From NCBI GenBank assembly GCA_025201845.1, contig MU604043.1:12069-53038 (forward strand): DNA of 40,970 nucleotides. Reading direction: 5' to 3'. Below the pieces are notes generated by a model that saw only the letters and a list, made by a program, of their open reading frames with translations, had not been told where the DNA came from and searched no databases. The position numbers were made by a program, and so were the translations under genes. Source of the stretch: Martensiomyces pterosporus (lineage: Eukaryota > Kickxellomycota > Kickxellomycetes > Kickxellales > Kickxellaceae). This document shows, in pieces, positions 11,146 through 20,748 of this stretch (within the stretch, counting starts at the first letter, position 1; each line of letters starts with the position of its first letter).

Positions 11146-12402
11146 ATGCTCAGGAGTCTGATCTGTGCCTCAGCTACCTTGCTTGGCCTTGCTGCCCAGT
11201 GCATGGCAGCCGATGTGATCTTCGGGTACCTGCCAACATGGCAAACTGACATGGCCGAGAAGGTCGACTTCTCCAAATACACACACGTGGCCATCGCCTT
11301 TGCTGTCCCCGACGAGAACGCCACGATTTCGCTCGACAACAGCGATAGCACCCTGAAGGAGTGGATTCCCAAGCTCTCCGAAAGCAACACAAAGGTGCTT
11401 GTCTCGCTGGGCGGGTGGACCGGATCCAAGTACTTTTCGCCGCTGATGAAGGACAAGGACAAGCGCGGCAAGATGATTGTTCAGATGGTGCAGTGGATGA
11501 AGGACTACGGGTTCGATGGCTGGGACATTGACTGGGAGTACCCTGGCCGCCAGGGCAACATCTGCCACGAGTTTGATGCCAGAGCCGATGCACCAAACTT
11601 CCACCAGTTCTTGGGCGGCCTGCGCGAGGCACTGGCGAGCGAATTCAGGGGCCAGAGCAAGCTGATCACACTGGCCACTCGCTTCCAGCCCTTTGACGGG
11701 CCCAATGGACCCATGTCAGATGTGTCCGAGTTTGCAAGGGTCGTCGACTACATCAGCCCAATGCTGTACGATTTCAACGGCGTCTGGTCGGAAACCACAG
11801 GGCCCAATGCCCCATTTGATTTTGCGCAGGGCAAGGGTCTGCAGTTTTCCTTCAAGTCCTCGATCCAGTCGTGGATCGACGCTGGTGTTCCAGCAACCAA
11901 GATCATTCCTGGCGTTCCCTTCTATGGCCGAACTGTGACGGCCAAATCAGACATGTCCAAGATGCACGAGATGTACCAAGGCCTTACCAAGACCATCCCC
12001 AAGGGTGATGGCGACGACAAGGAAGAGGCGGATGCCTCTTGCGGCGGCCCAAAGGTCTTTTCAGGTGTCTGGAAGTACGCCAATTTGCGTAGCGAGGGCG
12101 TCCTCGATTCGCCTGGCAGTGCAGCTGCTCCATGGGTGAGGAGGTTTGATTCTGCGACAAACACTCCCTGGCTGTTCAACACAGAGACCAAAGACTTTAT
12201 CTCCTACGATGACACCGGCAGTCTGACCGCAAAGGCAGAGTATGCCAAGAACGCTGGTCTGGCTGGGATCATGGTTTGGTCGCTTACCGGCGACTACAAC
12301 AACGAGCTTCTCGGCTCCATTGCGTCTGTCATAGGTAGAACTAAGAGCGGACACATCCGCGAAGAGAACCAGCAGGATGAAGACAGCAAAGAGGACGCCT
12401 GA
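11146..12402 (+). CDS. Secreted GH18 chitinase
   Basis: 418 residues. The start is placed at the ATG that opens a classical signal peptide (MLRSLICASATLLGLAAQCMA), directly followed by the family's opening strand ADVIFGYLPTW. The frame stays open further upstream, but that part has no signal-like character and would bury the leader. GH18 motifs: SLGGWTGS, the catalytic DGWDIDWE with Glu at residue 131, substrate-site MLYDFNG, and the closing MVWSLTGDYNNELL. It should hydrolyse beta-1,4 N-acetylglucosamine chains with retention, in wall remodelling or in feeding on other chitin. Only the catalytic barrel is present: no chitin-binding module and no GPI tail, so release to the wall or medium is likely. 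Intron-free. It faces a small secreted protein gene on the other strand. Confidence 0.92.
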   Translation: MLRSLICASATLLGLAAQCMAADVIFGYLPTWQTDMAEKVDFSKYTHVAIAFAVPDENATISLDNSDSTLKEWIPKLSESNTKVLVSLGGWTGSKYFSPLMKDKDKRGKMIVQMVQWMKDYGFDGWDIDWEYPGRQGNICHEFDARADAPNFHQFLGGLREALASEFRGQSKLITLATRFQPFDGPNGPMSDVSEFARVVDYISPMLYDFNGVWSETTGPNAPFDFAQGKGLQFSFKSSIQSWIDAGVPATKIIPGVPFYGRTVTAKSDMSKMHEMYQGLTKTIPKGDGDDKEEADASCGGPKVFSGVWKYANLRSEGVLDSPGSAAAPWVRRFDSATNTPWLFNTETKDFISYDDTGSLTAKAEYAKNAGLAGIMVWSLTGDYNNELLGSIASVIGRTKSGHIREENQQDEDSKEDA

Positions 12403-12484
12403 GAAGAAGCACTCCAAAAAAGCAGCGTTTCACTAGCTTCCATTAAGAAAATAGCGCCTGTGTCGTAACAAAGATGTATCTCTG

Positions 12485-12515
12485 AAAAACAAAAACAAAA
12501 ACAAAAACAAAAAAA
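12485..12515. repeat. (CAAAAA)n microsatellite
   Basis: Four to five units of CAAAAA in the 3' flank between two converging genes, about 80 nt past the chitinase stop. Probably part of its A-rich 3' untranslated region. Confidence 0.8.
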
Positions 12516-12631
12516 CGAAGGTAGGACTGTCTTGTTTGATGCGCAGTGCTGGGAACCAATGTTTTTAGTGCGATACCCAGCCCAGTGCTCGGTTGCAGCT
12601 GCTCAAGAGGAGTATAGCGGCTGCCATATGC

Positions 12632-13234
12632 CTAAAAGCCCAGTGAGATGATGGGCAGATCTCCCTCATTGGAGTGGACTGCACTCATAAGCAGCGAAGA
12701 GAACACGTTGCCGGGGGTTGGTTCACTGTCGTTATTGAGCAGCGCATTTTTAAAGACCTCGTTGTAGCTCCCGTCCTTGCTGGATGCTGCCTTGCTTGTG
12801 GATGGCCAGATCAGCTTGTCCACAAAGCTATCCTTTTGGTGTTTGCGCGAGCTCTTGAAATTGGCTGCTCTTCCATCCTTGGTGCGACTGACACGGCCAC
12901 TATCACTAACACTGGCGGCATCAGCAGTGGTGCTCTGAATAGTATGTGTCTGTGTGGAGGCTTGTTTTGGCGTGCTCTGTGCATCAGTGTTTGCTGGTCC
13001 CAGCACCAATCTCTGTGCACTCTTTCTGCTCCTGTAGATGGTAGCGGTCATTGGCACTCCTGCATTGGCTGTGGCATGGTGTTGGCTTTGTGCAATGGCT
13101 TGCATTAGGACAGCCGCTGGAATGGTGATCTTTACCGATACTCCGCTCACAGTCTTTGTTGCTGCTGGTACTGGATCAAGCGGAAGACAGGACGCTAGTG
13201 TTCCCGATAATAGAAGTATGCAGGCTGTCTTCAT
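12632..13234 (-). CDS. Small secreted protein of unknown function
   Basis: 200 residues from an ATG that opens a clear signal peptide (MKTACILLLSGTLASC, then LPLDPVPAA). The mature part has no cysteines, no membrane span and no recognised domain. It is rich in Ser, Thr, Ala and Lys/Arg, with a central basic stretch (SRTKDGRAANFKSSRKHQK) containing dibasic sites that could be processing points; that is inference. The C-terminus is hydrophobic and ordered-looking (VFSSLLMSAVHSNEGDLPI). It converges on the chitinase gene and lies downstream of the first pseudoprotease gene on the same strand. Support rests on the leader peptide and an uninterrupted frame. It could be a wall-associated or secreted effector-like protein, but nothing in the sequence proves it. 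Confidence 0.6.
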   Translation of the reverse strand: MKTACILLLSGTLASCLPLDPVPAATKTVSGVSVKITIPAAVLMQAIAQSQHHATANAGVPMTATIYRSRKSAQRLVLGPANTDAQSTPKQASTQTHTIQSTTADAASVSDSGRVSRTKDGRAANFKSSRKHQKDSFVDKLIWPSTSKAASSKDGSYNEVFKNALLNNDSEPTPGNVFSSLLMSAVHSNEGDLPIISLGF

Positions 13235-13742
13235 CCTTGCGTAGGCTGAAAATATGTGTTAGCAAGAACCAGGGTTATTGCAGCGAGGGGTACGGCGAAT
13301 GTGGTATGTAAAGCAACAAAGAGGGTGTTTTCGGTTTCAAGGTACCCGCCCTCTCCTCGTTTGTACTCTTTTTGTTAACATTGGTGCCATTGTGTACATC
13401 GCATGCTGCTAGTGCTTCGCTCATCTAGCTGTTTCAGATGAGCCCTACCATCCGACATTTCGGTAAATGCCGTCTTGTGTTTCTCATTTAATACTCCAGC
13501 GCAACCCAGCCCCCTCTTTCATATTATGTCGTTAGGGAGCAGTAATATTTTATACAGCAATACTCTTGCCACTCCTCCACTCAACACCATGGTGGCTGGA
13601 GTGCTTTCTATATTGGCACTGCTGAGTGGAGCAAGAGCACCCATTGGCAGTGCACACATACTGAAACCCCCACCGTTTAATCGACTGCTGATATAAACAC
13701 AAATAGGAATGCAATAAATATTAAGTGCAACCATGCATATCA
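13235..13742. other. Intergenic: promoter of the small secreted gene and 3' flank of pseudoprotease 1
   Basis: About 500 nt with no supported gene. Short ORFs at 13475-13743 on both strands show no domain or leader that convinces. Confidence 0.55.
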
Positions 13743-15122
13743 CTACAAATTCCTCATCCCAGTCGGCTCTCCCTCAGCGATATAGTCGGCGCTAGGGCTT
13801 GGCGGTAACCTGAATGTTACATGCTGTCCATCGGGTATTTGGCCACCCGCAGCAGCAAGACTTGTAGGCTGAGTCAAGGCCTTTTGCGACTGCATGTGCT
13901 CCACCTCTCGATCCCAGTACGACTCTAGCCGACGTTTCTTCCACGATTTGTACAGGAAAAACAGCGCAACAGTCAGCACAATAGCGCCCAGTGCAGCACC
14001 AACGCCGACCCCGGCCCTTTGACCACTCGACAAGCCACCTGAACTCCTTTCCGATGATGCCTCTGCGGGTTTGGTTGGTTTGAGCTCATCGCTGTCGCTG
14101 TCGCTGTCGCCGCCATCTGTTTCTGTGGGTTCATTGGTGTGTGCATCGCCTGTCTGCATGGGTTTGGGCAAGGCTGGCGGCTCTTGGGAATGGGCGGCGT
14201 TTACAAGTGCACTTGAGACGCTGTGCTGTGAGTAAAGGTCTCCCCCAACAACCGTGACACCCTTAATGCTAGTGGCGTTGGCTGGAGCCATCGAATACAC
14301 GGCCTTTATGCTGGTGCCGTTGATTACACTATAGGCCCACTTGTAGTAATTCGGCAAGAGCGTGTAGTAGCTATACTCCTGGACGCCCTTCTGGCATAAA
14401 TCATCAGTGCCATACACGGCCGAGTGGCTGTATATGGCAACGACTGCAGAGTCATCTTTGGATTTCCCGCGCACCGAGCCAAATGGCAAGGAGCAGGAGC
14501 TCTTGCTTGCTGTCGTTGTGGCCAGGCTGGAACACAAAAAGGCGTTTTCATTTGCCCTGTACAAGCTCGAGGAGTTTTTGCAATCGGCACTGGAGCTGAG
14601 CGAACTGATCCCCGACGTTATGATCGATCTCGTTTGCATATCAGCGCTAATCGCGATTCGGACATACTCCAGCGCCGGCCAGTTGGTGATGCTCCCTTCG
14701 ATGCTGTAGAACATGTCTATGTTGTTTGGCCTCTGCTTGGAGTTGAACTGAAGCAGAGCAACGTTGTTCGCCATGGTGAGGTTGTTGTAAGACGGATGCA
14801 CTGTGATGTTTTCAACGTCAAAGGTCCTTGGGTCCACGCCGCTCTCTTGGGACTCTAGGTATACTTGGTAGATACCTGTGAGGTTTTTGCCGACCGATGA
14901 CATATCCAGGCAGCTCGCAGCAACAAATGCAGAGAGGTTATCCACAGGTGCTAGCTCGCACGATGTCTGGTTCCAGTGCTTTAGCAGGATACCCCCGCTA
15001 TACCTGCTGGTGTCGGCTTGGTCGTCTGGAGAGTCATTGCGGGCGCTCCCTGGGTCGCCATATGCCGTCCAAGGCAACTGCACCATCACTGGAAGCAGCG
15101 ACAGATACTTTCGCCACCGCAT
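13743..15122 (-). CDS. Membrane-anchored trypsin-fold pseudoprotease, paralogue 1
   Basis: 459 residues from the ATG that opens a signal-like leader (MRWRKYLSLLPVMVQLPW); the frame continues upstream but without leader character. The ectodomain aligns by eye with trypsin-like proteases: GGILLKHWNQTSCE (first strand and Cys), VAASCLD (normally AAHC), TMANNVALLQF (normally NDIALL), CSLPFGS (normally CxGDSGGP). The catalytic triad positions are thus Ser70, Asn120 and Phe214, so no protease activity is expected, while the cysteine framework is kept. An acidic Asp/Ser stalk follows (GGDSDSDSDEL), then a transmembrane helix with glycine repeats (GVGVGAALGA) ending ALFFLYKSW, then a basic stop-transfer and a tail of about 60 residues with WDREVEHMQS. 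Type I topology. It lies 17 kb from the main array and just downstream of an I78 inhibitor gene. Ligand and role unknown; perhaps a surface receptor or adhesin. Confidence 0.85.
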   Translation of the reverse strand: MRWRKYLSLLPVMVQLPWTAYGDPGSARNDSPDDQADTSRYSGGILLKHWNQTSCELAPVDNLSAFVAASCLDMSSVGKNLTGIYQVYLESQESGVDPRTFDVENITVHPSYNNLTMANNVALLQFNSKQRPNNIDMFYSIEGSITNWPALEYVRIAISADMQTRSIITSGISSLSSSADCKNSSSLYRANENAFLCSSLATTTASKSSCSLPFGSVRGKSKDDSAVVAIYSHSAVYGTDDLCQKGVQEYSYYTLLPNYYKWAYSVINGTSIKAVYSMAPANATSIKGVTVVGGDLYSQHSVSSALVNAAHSQEPPALPKPMQTGDAHTNEPTETDGGDSDSDSDELKPTKPAEASSERSSGGLSSGQRAGVGVGAALGAIVLTVALFFLYKSWKKRRLESYWDREVEHMQSQKALTQPTSLAAAGGQIPDGQHVTFRLPPSPSADYIAEGEPTGMRNL

Positions 15123-15718
15123 GTCTGTGTGAGAGAGAAGAGCCGTGGATTGTGCGTGAAAGTGCAAAGGATGCAGAAACGTGGATAAGCGATATATGGC
15201 AGCAAGTACAAGAGATGGATATATGGAGAAACGAGGGGAAGAGGCAGTGTACACCACAGCAGGCACTGCGTTGCTGGGAATAGATGGAATAAAGAGCAGC
15301 GTGCTCTTTTCCCTCGTTCTACCGGCAATCCATGCCACTGATGTAGACAACCAGCACACCTGAGCATCCCAAGGCAAATTTCTGCACCTGCCTGGTTGCT
15401 TGGTTGCCTGGTTACCCTTTCTCAATTGCCGGTATTTTGACATCATCGGCTGCTGTTGGCAGGCTTGTTTCATGAACACTTTTGCGTTGATATTTAAAAA
15501 TAGCCAGCGGGCCCTCTGAATTTTCCGCATTTTCTATGAATAGACCTGCGACAGATTTGTCGCAAGGATTGGCGCGAAGAATCCTGTTTGCATGCGTGTG
15601 GTGCAGGAGCGCCAAGCGTATCCACACTGCTCATTTACACGCTGTCTTCAGCCTGCACGACCACGGCTTGGCCACAAAGAACAAGTAGACACGGGAGGGC
15701 CAGGTGGCGCCGTGTTGC
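15123..15718. other. Intergenic: pseudoprotease 1 promoter and I78 gene 3' flank
   Basis: No gene supported. TATAT-like elements at 15193-15197 and 15219-15223 lie about 70-100 nt upstream of the pseudoprotease 1 start. The pseudoprotease frame happens to stay open through this region to 15530 but has no family similarity there. Confidence 0.5.
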
Positions 15719-15979
15719 TCAGACAAAAAACACTTCGGTGCAGATGCCTTGGCTGTCCAGCCGAATGTTGATGCGCTCTGGGCGGTAATCCAGCGTCATC
15801 ACCGCATTTTCGCCTCGCAGAATGCGGTGGTTCTTTGGTATGCTTGCCAAGGAAAACTCGGAGTCGCTGGCAGGCGCGACCTCGCTTTCCACAAACTTCT
15901 TGCCCAGGAGCTTCGCGCTCCACAGCTCCGTCCGCTCCTTCTGCTTCTCCACTGCTTCGGGGCCGCACGCATAATCCAT
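15719..15979 (-). CDS. I78-family peptidase inhibitor
   Basis: 86 residues from ATG at 15979 (MDYACGPEAVEKQKERTELW). The frame is open further upstream, but the family is normally about 70-100 residues. Family features: LLGKKF near the start, IPKNHRILRGENAVMTLDYR, then ERINIRLDSQGICTEV at the end, matching the I78 pattern of a loop carrying the reactive bond, an RxxRxGxxVTxDYRxxRxNxxLD core and a final strand. Known members inhibit serine elastases and subtilisin-like enzymes in fungi and bacteria. No signal peptide is visible, so a cytosolic role such as guarding against the cell's own proteases is likely, or non-classical release. It lies about 600 nt upstream of the first pseudoprotease on the same strand. 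Confidence in the family is good; the target is unknown. Confidence 0.82.
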   Translation of the reverse strand: MDYACGPEAVEKQKERTELWSAKLLGKKFVESEVAPASDSEFSLASIPKNHRILRGENAVMTLDYRPERINIRLDSQGICTEVFFV

Positions 15980-17419
15980 TGCTGTAGATGTGCTTGTGTG
16001 ATGTCTAAGGGTAGGGGAGGCGAAAGGGAAGCGAGGCTGCTCCAGGGATGGGCTCTCTTCTTGGCGCCTTTTATCATTGCTGCTTCCTTGTGCAACACTT
16101 GCCACGCAACGCGTAGATTAGCTTTAGCGGGCCGTGACTTCAAGATCAAATCAGAGCCTACAAGAGACGGGAAGGGGGACGAGTATAAATAGGTGTGATG
16201 ATGTCATTTTCTAACCTCAGCAGCCCTTTATGCCTTTACGGATTTACTGCTATTACAACAATCAGCGGCCATTGCTGTTTCAATTGCTTGGAGCAAAACG
16301 GGAAAGCGATTTGGCAAGGAAAACACTGATGCCTTTTTCGACACAGCCATGTAGGCTGTACAGAAAGAGGTGGAAAATCGTGGGCATACTAGTTTTTTTG
16401 TATCTCTAGTGCGAAGGCCATGAGCAATACTTTTTCCACCTACGCCTCAGTGCCGCTGTTTTTTTTTCCTCCTAATCGTGCTTGTCTGCTCTTTGACGCT
16501 TATTTATTTTCGCTCTTTTATCCTTACAACCTTTTCGTTTTTACATTGCACAAACGAGAGTGTGCCTACTGCGGGCTACAGAAACGGGTGCTTAACCTGT
16601 AGGCATCAAGGAGAAGCAGGGCTGCGTAGCATCAAACTCGAACACGCGTCACTCTCTCACACTGCATCAGTACCTTTTGGGTATACATATCTGATACTCG
16701 GGTATAGAAAGAGCTTGCCGACCAGGCATCTGTCGAAGACGCGCTGCCAATATCAGCTCAGCTTATATACGTGCGTACGACAAGAGCGCGCGACCGCAGC
16801 AATTGCAGAAAGAGAATATCTGGTAAGCAGCAGCCCCCATACACACATGTCCGCCGCGATTCCTAGTCCCAGCATGCTTCTACACGCTGCAATGCACCTG
16901 GCCAGAGGAAAGAAATAAGGATGGAGCACAATTCGAGCACAGGGTTGCAAATCCATATAACAGGGTATCCTAAACTTGTCCGAGCTCGCGCTATGGCGCC
17001 AAAATCCCTTACCAGCGACCACCACACCCAGCCCCTGAATGTAACCGGCTTATTTAATTTGGGCGCTCAGGATACTCTTGTGTGCCTTTGAGGGAATATT
17101 GCCCGGACACAGCCCGCCATGTCTTTATTCCCACTGCCACCGGTTCTTTTCCAAAAATGCCCGACGAAGCGGAAAGGATGTATATCCTTGCGCCCTGTGT
17201 GCTTATTATGCGGCTGTCTATTATAGCCGGGGATGGGCTTGTTTGGCTAAGCAAGAAAGTAGCCGGAATGCGTGTGCATATGTGTGATGTGCAGATGAGG
17301 TTGCTAGCTAAGCGCTGACAGTGTCTGCTTTTGCCTGGTTTGTAGCGTGTGTTTGTGTTTGTCAGGGCACTTTGCTCGCTTGATCTGGCAGGCTTTTTCT
17401 TGCCGCTCCTCTACTGGGT
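15980..17419. other. Intergenic: I78 promoter and upstream region of the first bZIP gene
   Basis: About 1.4 kb with no supported gene. It holds a TATAAATA element at 16184-16191 and next to it TGATGTCA, a near-CRE sequence, at 16200-16207. Short plus-strand ORFs at 16420-17318 have no domains. Confidence 0.5.
16184..16191 (-). promoter_or_regulatory. TATA-type element upstream of the I78 gene
   Basis: TATTTATA read on the minus strand, about 205-212 nt upstream of the I78 start codon. Similar elements sit 222-240 nt upstream of two array pseudoprotease genes. The match reads equally well as TATAAATA on the plus strand, but no plus-strand gene lies at a suitable distance. Confidence 0.4.
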
Positions 17420-18003
17420 ATGCGTCGGAGCTCTGCAGAGGTAGGACAGGAGAAAAATAAGCCCGGCTTTTGCATGCAGCTCACAACATGGCCAAACTAC
17501 GAATCCCGCAGCTAACCAGACGACGCGCCACCTTTCCACACGACCAGTGCTTTTAGACAGCCGACTCCAACGCAGTATTGAATGCAAGCACATCCGATGA
17601 TTGCGGAAACAGCAGTAGCAGCGACGATCTGACGAGCAATGCTGTGGCGCACAAGCGACAGCACGACGCTGACGTTGAGCAGAGACGGCAGCAGAATCGC
17701 GATGCCGCGGCGAGGCACAGACAGAGGCAGCAGAGCCGGCTGGATGAGCTAGTGCGGAAAGAGGCTGTATTGAAGCAGAGGGTTGCTGAGCTGGAGCGCG
17801 AGGTCCAGGCGCTTCAGCGAGGGCGCGTGGGGCTGCCTTTACCAGAGCGAGACACGTTCACCGACACCATCGTGGAGATGGTGGATAGCGTCGACGCGCT
17901 GCGAGCGGGCTTGAAGCAGTGTACGGAGGAGTGCGAATCACTCGTGTCGGAACTCGTTCAAATTGCAGATACCGTCATGGAGCGAGCGCCAGGCGAAGGC
18001 TGA
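17420..18003 (+). CDS. bZIP transcription factor-like protein 1 (two-exon model)
   Basis: Model: exon 1 17420..17440 (MRRSSAE) and exon 2 17557..18003, 155 residues. The main frame has no ATG before its basic region and an in-frame TAG at 17554-17556, which is also the end of a good acceptor (CTTTTAG). A CTAAC branch site at 17512-17516 and a donor GAGGTAGGA at 17441 give a 116-nt phase-0 intron, so the split start explains the missing ATG. The basic region QQNRDAAARHRQR has the invariant spacing Asn54-x7-Arg62; a leucine zipper follows (VLKQRVAELEREVQAL). The C-terminal half is a further predicted helix (TIVEMVDSVDALRAGLKQC). It should dimerise and bind DNA in the nucleus. Exon 1 is inference; the bZIP call is secure. 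First of five bZIP-type genes within 7 kb. Confidence 0.75.
17441..17556 (+). other. Proposed intron of bZIP gene 1
   Basis: 116 nt starting GTAGGA and ending TTTTAG, with CTAAC at 17512-17516 placed 41 nt before the acceptor. It removes an in-frame TAG and joins a 7-codon first exon in phase 0. Weak point: the donor is GTAGGA rather than GTAAGT. Confidence 0.55.
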
Positions 18004-18565
18004 GCCCAGCTGCTGGTCTGAAAAATAGTGCAGCTGCCCTTGTGCCAGACAGGGAGAGTCAGAAGCATCACGTGAAGACACATTCAATCTGCCCATCCAA
18101 TCGCCTGTTTACTCCACGCCTTTAGCATTAAAGCAGGGCGGCGGGAGGTGGCGGCCAGGCAGCGCAGGCTCAAGGAGCACTGGTAGACTGAGGGCCATGA
18201 ACAACGAGCGTCTCTTTTCGCTACACCTGCTGCATTTCCTCACAAGGCGCTCCTCCTCTATTTTGCTCATTCACACACCTCCAAAGCACACAGCAGCTGC
18301 ACACTCCCAGCTCGCCTATCGCATCCTCTACTTCTCCACCCCCTGCCGAAAACACTTAGTATTCACCATTCTTTTTCTGCTGGCTAGCCCCGAATCGCAC
18401 AGACGGCCGGGCTTATCTTTTATACATTCTGCTGTAAGGAGAGCTCGCTGAGGCTCCTGTTTCAATCGTACATAGCCTGCCTGCACAACAGCCACGGCAT
18501 ACACTGCATTGACAGCTGCCAGCCTCACAAGAGCCCCAAAGCGAACCAGCCTGGGAACTGCAGAT
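18004..18565. other. Intergenic between bZIP genes 1 and 2
   Basis: Pyrimidine-rich on the plus strand at about 18221-18350, as expected for a fungal promoter just upstream of a start site. TTTATACA lies near 18417-18424. No separate gene seen. Confidence 0.5.
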
Positions 18566-19114
18566 ATGGCTTCAGACAACGCGCTGTTGTCAGCAGCGCA
18601 TGAGGGTCCTGGAGACAACGCCGAATCAGAGGGCGGTGGCAGTGGCAGCCCGGCTGCATCCGAAGACATCAGCATGCCACCAGGGGCTGCTGCGGGGGCT
18701 GCAGTGTCGGGCAATGAATATGATGATGACGAAGCTGGAGAGGACGACGACGACGCTGGGTCGGATGCCGACAACATAGCCAATGTGGAGGACACAGGAG
18801 CCGTGCCCGACCTCCGTGCGCACTCGCCACGATCTGTGCGGCGGATAAGGAACCGATTGGCAGCTGCACGGATGCGCACTCGGCAGAAGCAGCACTTGGC
18901 TGAGCTTGAGAAGCGCAAGTCGGAGCTGGAACAAAGGGCCGCAGAGCTTGAGAAGGAGCTCAGGGAGATCCAGAGACAGAATAACCCGCTCAACTCGTCT
19001 ATTGACAAGCTCTCCGAAATGATCGATGATCTGACAAAGGTCGAGTTCTCCATGCTCTCTGGAATCGACGAGTGCAAGGGCCTGCTACAGAACCTCGAGA
19101 AATTGTACCAAGCC

Positions 19115-19150
<36 letters not shown>

Positions 19151-19153
19151 TAG
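18566..19153 (+). CDS. bZIP transcription factor-like protein 2 with acidic region and C-terminal polyQ
   Basis: 195 residues starting MASDNALLSAAHEG at the first ATG of the frame. Residues 50-75 are strongly acidic (YDDDEAGEDDDDAGSD), a typical activation-type segment. The basic region RRIRNRLAAARMRTRQK shows Asn96-x7-Arg104. Leucines at heptad spacing follow (LAELEKRKSELEQRAAELEKE) to about residue 139. A second helical segment precedes a terminal run of 11 glutamines that ends at the stop codon. A nuclear DNA-binding dimer is expected. Basic region and zipper resemble bZIP 1 in pattern (N-R-x-A-A-A-R-x-R), suggesting that the two adjacent genes arose by duplication. Confidence 0.85.
19118..19150 (+). 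repeat. CAG repeat encoding 11 terminal glutamines
   Basis: Ten CAG codons and one CAA directly before the stop codon of bZIP 2. Nearly pure, hence likely length-variable between strains. Confidence 0.95.
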
Positions 19154-19321
19154 TAATAATAGTGTTCTGTTTACTACACACAGAAAAGAAATCCATACGT
19201 ATATGCTGCCACCCAACCACCCATCTGTCAATGTGCAAGACTCGTGTGTGTTGCAGCATACTTTGTCACCTGGCCGCTAATATAAAACAAGATGAATGAT
19301 GCAACATGCAGCAACGTGCAG

Positions 19322-20047
19322 CTACTGAGGCAACTCATAGCTACCAGGTGTGCCCGTGAGAAACGATATGGATATTCGCGAGTTGTCAAGCAGGTCATCC
19401 TGTACTCTTGCCTCATCCACTGCTGTCGTTGTTGTCGTTGTTGCTGCCACTGGTAGGCCGAGTGCTGCTGCTCTTTCTGCAATCGCCTGTATGACTACCT
19501 GCACCTTCTGGATGGTGCTCTCCAGCCATTCCAGTCTACCTCCAAGTGCTGAGACCAGCTCACTTGTCTCCTCATCACCATGCTCGTCTATCTTTTTCGC
19601 TAGCTGTACCATTATTGCTTTGACTGACTCCTGCTGCTGCTGCTGTTGGCCTACCTCTTTCTGCCGAGCATTTCTTTCGCTGCTTGTATCAAGGCAGGGT
19701 GGTATTGCTGATGCTTGGCGCTGTTTGTGCGCCTTGATCATGTCCTGGAGCGTCTGTATGTGCGATTCAAGTCTCTCGATATCTTTCTCGGTGTCTGCAA
19801 TCCTTTTGCGCTGTCTTTCGCGCAATCTGGCCGATGACAGCTTGCTCTGATACCGCCGGCGGCTCCTGGGCGACATGCTGCCAGGGTTTTCCGAGCCGCC
19901 CCGTTTGCCTTGCTGCTCCTGTGTACGGCTGTGTTGTGGTTCGTGCATCGTTGCAGCCAGTGTCTTTTTCTTCAAGCAATTGCCTCCGTGAACGTATCTG
20001 ATCCTTTTTAGTTTAGCGCGTTGTCCCGCTCGCCTACTGCCTCCCAT
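19322..20047 (-). CDS. bZIP-type protein 3 with Asn-to-Ser basic region
   Basis: 241 residues from the first ATG; alternative starts at 19948 (MHEPQHSR) and at the MSPRSRRRY block are possible, and the last matches where similarity to its sister begins. Residues 58-82 read MSPRSRRRYQSKLSSARLRE plus a basic tail. Aligned with bZIP basic regions, the invariant Asn is Ser68 while Arg76 is kept at the correct spacing. The zipper follows (IADTEKDIERLESHIQTLQDM). A glutamine run (GQQQQQQES) and a second coiled-coil (RLEWLESTIQKVQ) lead to a conserved end block (ISISFLTGTPGS). Sister of the plus-strand gene at 23941. The changed Asn should alter or weaken sequence-specific binding. Nuclear role is inferred. 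Confidence 0.8.
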   Translation of the reverse strand: MGGSRRAGQRAKLKRIRYVHGGNCLKKKTLAATMHEPQHSRTQEQQGKRGGSENPGSMSPRSRRRYQSKLSSARLRERQRKRIADTEKDIERLESHIQTLQDMIKAHKQRQASAIPPCLDTSSERNARQKEVGQQQQQQESVKAIMVQLAKKIDEHGDEETSELVSALGGRLEWLESTIQKVQVVIQAIAERAAALGLPVAATTTTTTAVDEARVQDDLLDNSRISISFLTGTPGSYELPQ

Positions 20048-20271
20048 GCATTAAGGAGGGGCATGTAGTAGGAAAGAGAAATTCTAGACGGTGGTAGAGT
20101 AAATAAATAAACAAGTAGTAGGGTGGTTATAGTGTACAGTATGTATTGGCGAAACCAGTCACTGCTTGGGCAGCTGCATGAATGTGCGCACAGGGAAAGT
20201 CCAGAGGCGGGTTGGAATAGTGGACCGAATGCAGTGACGGAAGAAGGCAGCAGCGTTCTTGTGCTGGGGAA

Positions 20272-20308
20272 GTGCAAAGTGCAGAGTGCAGCGTGCAAAG
20301 TGCAGAGT
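20272..20308. repeat. Short 21-bp-period direct repeat
   Basis: GTGCAAAGTGCAGAGT occurs at 20272-20287 and again at 20293-20308. It lies in the upstream region of the minus-strand bZIP 3 gene, about 230 nt from its ATG, so it could hold paired binding sites, but this is inference. Confidence 0.8.
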
Positions 20309-20748
20309 TTAGTGTTTTTGTAATACGAGTCGAGAAAGAGAAAAAACAAGGACGCAGTGCCGATGAATAACGCCACTTTAAAAACCACTCATGCGTGTTC
20401 ACGTGTGGCGGCGAACCCAGCTTTCTACTCCAGCCCAGTCAGCAGCCAGTCAGACTCGCTGTCCCCGAACCCGCACTTCCTAGCTGGCGCTCCGATCCCA
20501 GGTACCCCTTGCCCCCCAAACAAACATGCCAACAAGCCTGAAGCCCCGCTGCGCTCTCTCTCTCTCGCACTCTCTATTCCCGTTTTCGCTGGTGTGGGTA
20601 AATCCGCTGGGTAAATACGGTTATCGATCTACGCAAGTGGCTCCCAAGCAGGACATGAAACACGGAGATCAGGCACCACGCGGCAACCCCGGGCTGGGCA
20701 CTCGCTCATCCAGCAGGCGCTCAGGGGCTGCAGTCTCGCAGAGCCAAG

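Noticed and set aside
16184..16330. Plus-strand TATAAATA followed by a small ORF starting at 16198
   Set aside because: The ATG is only a few bases from the element, too close for a TATA box; the element suits the minus-strand I78 gene better.
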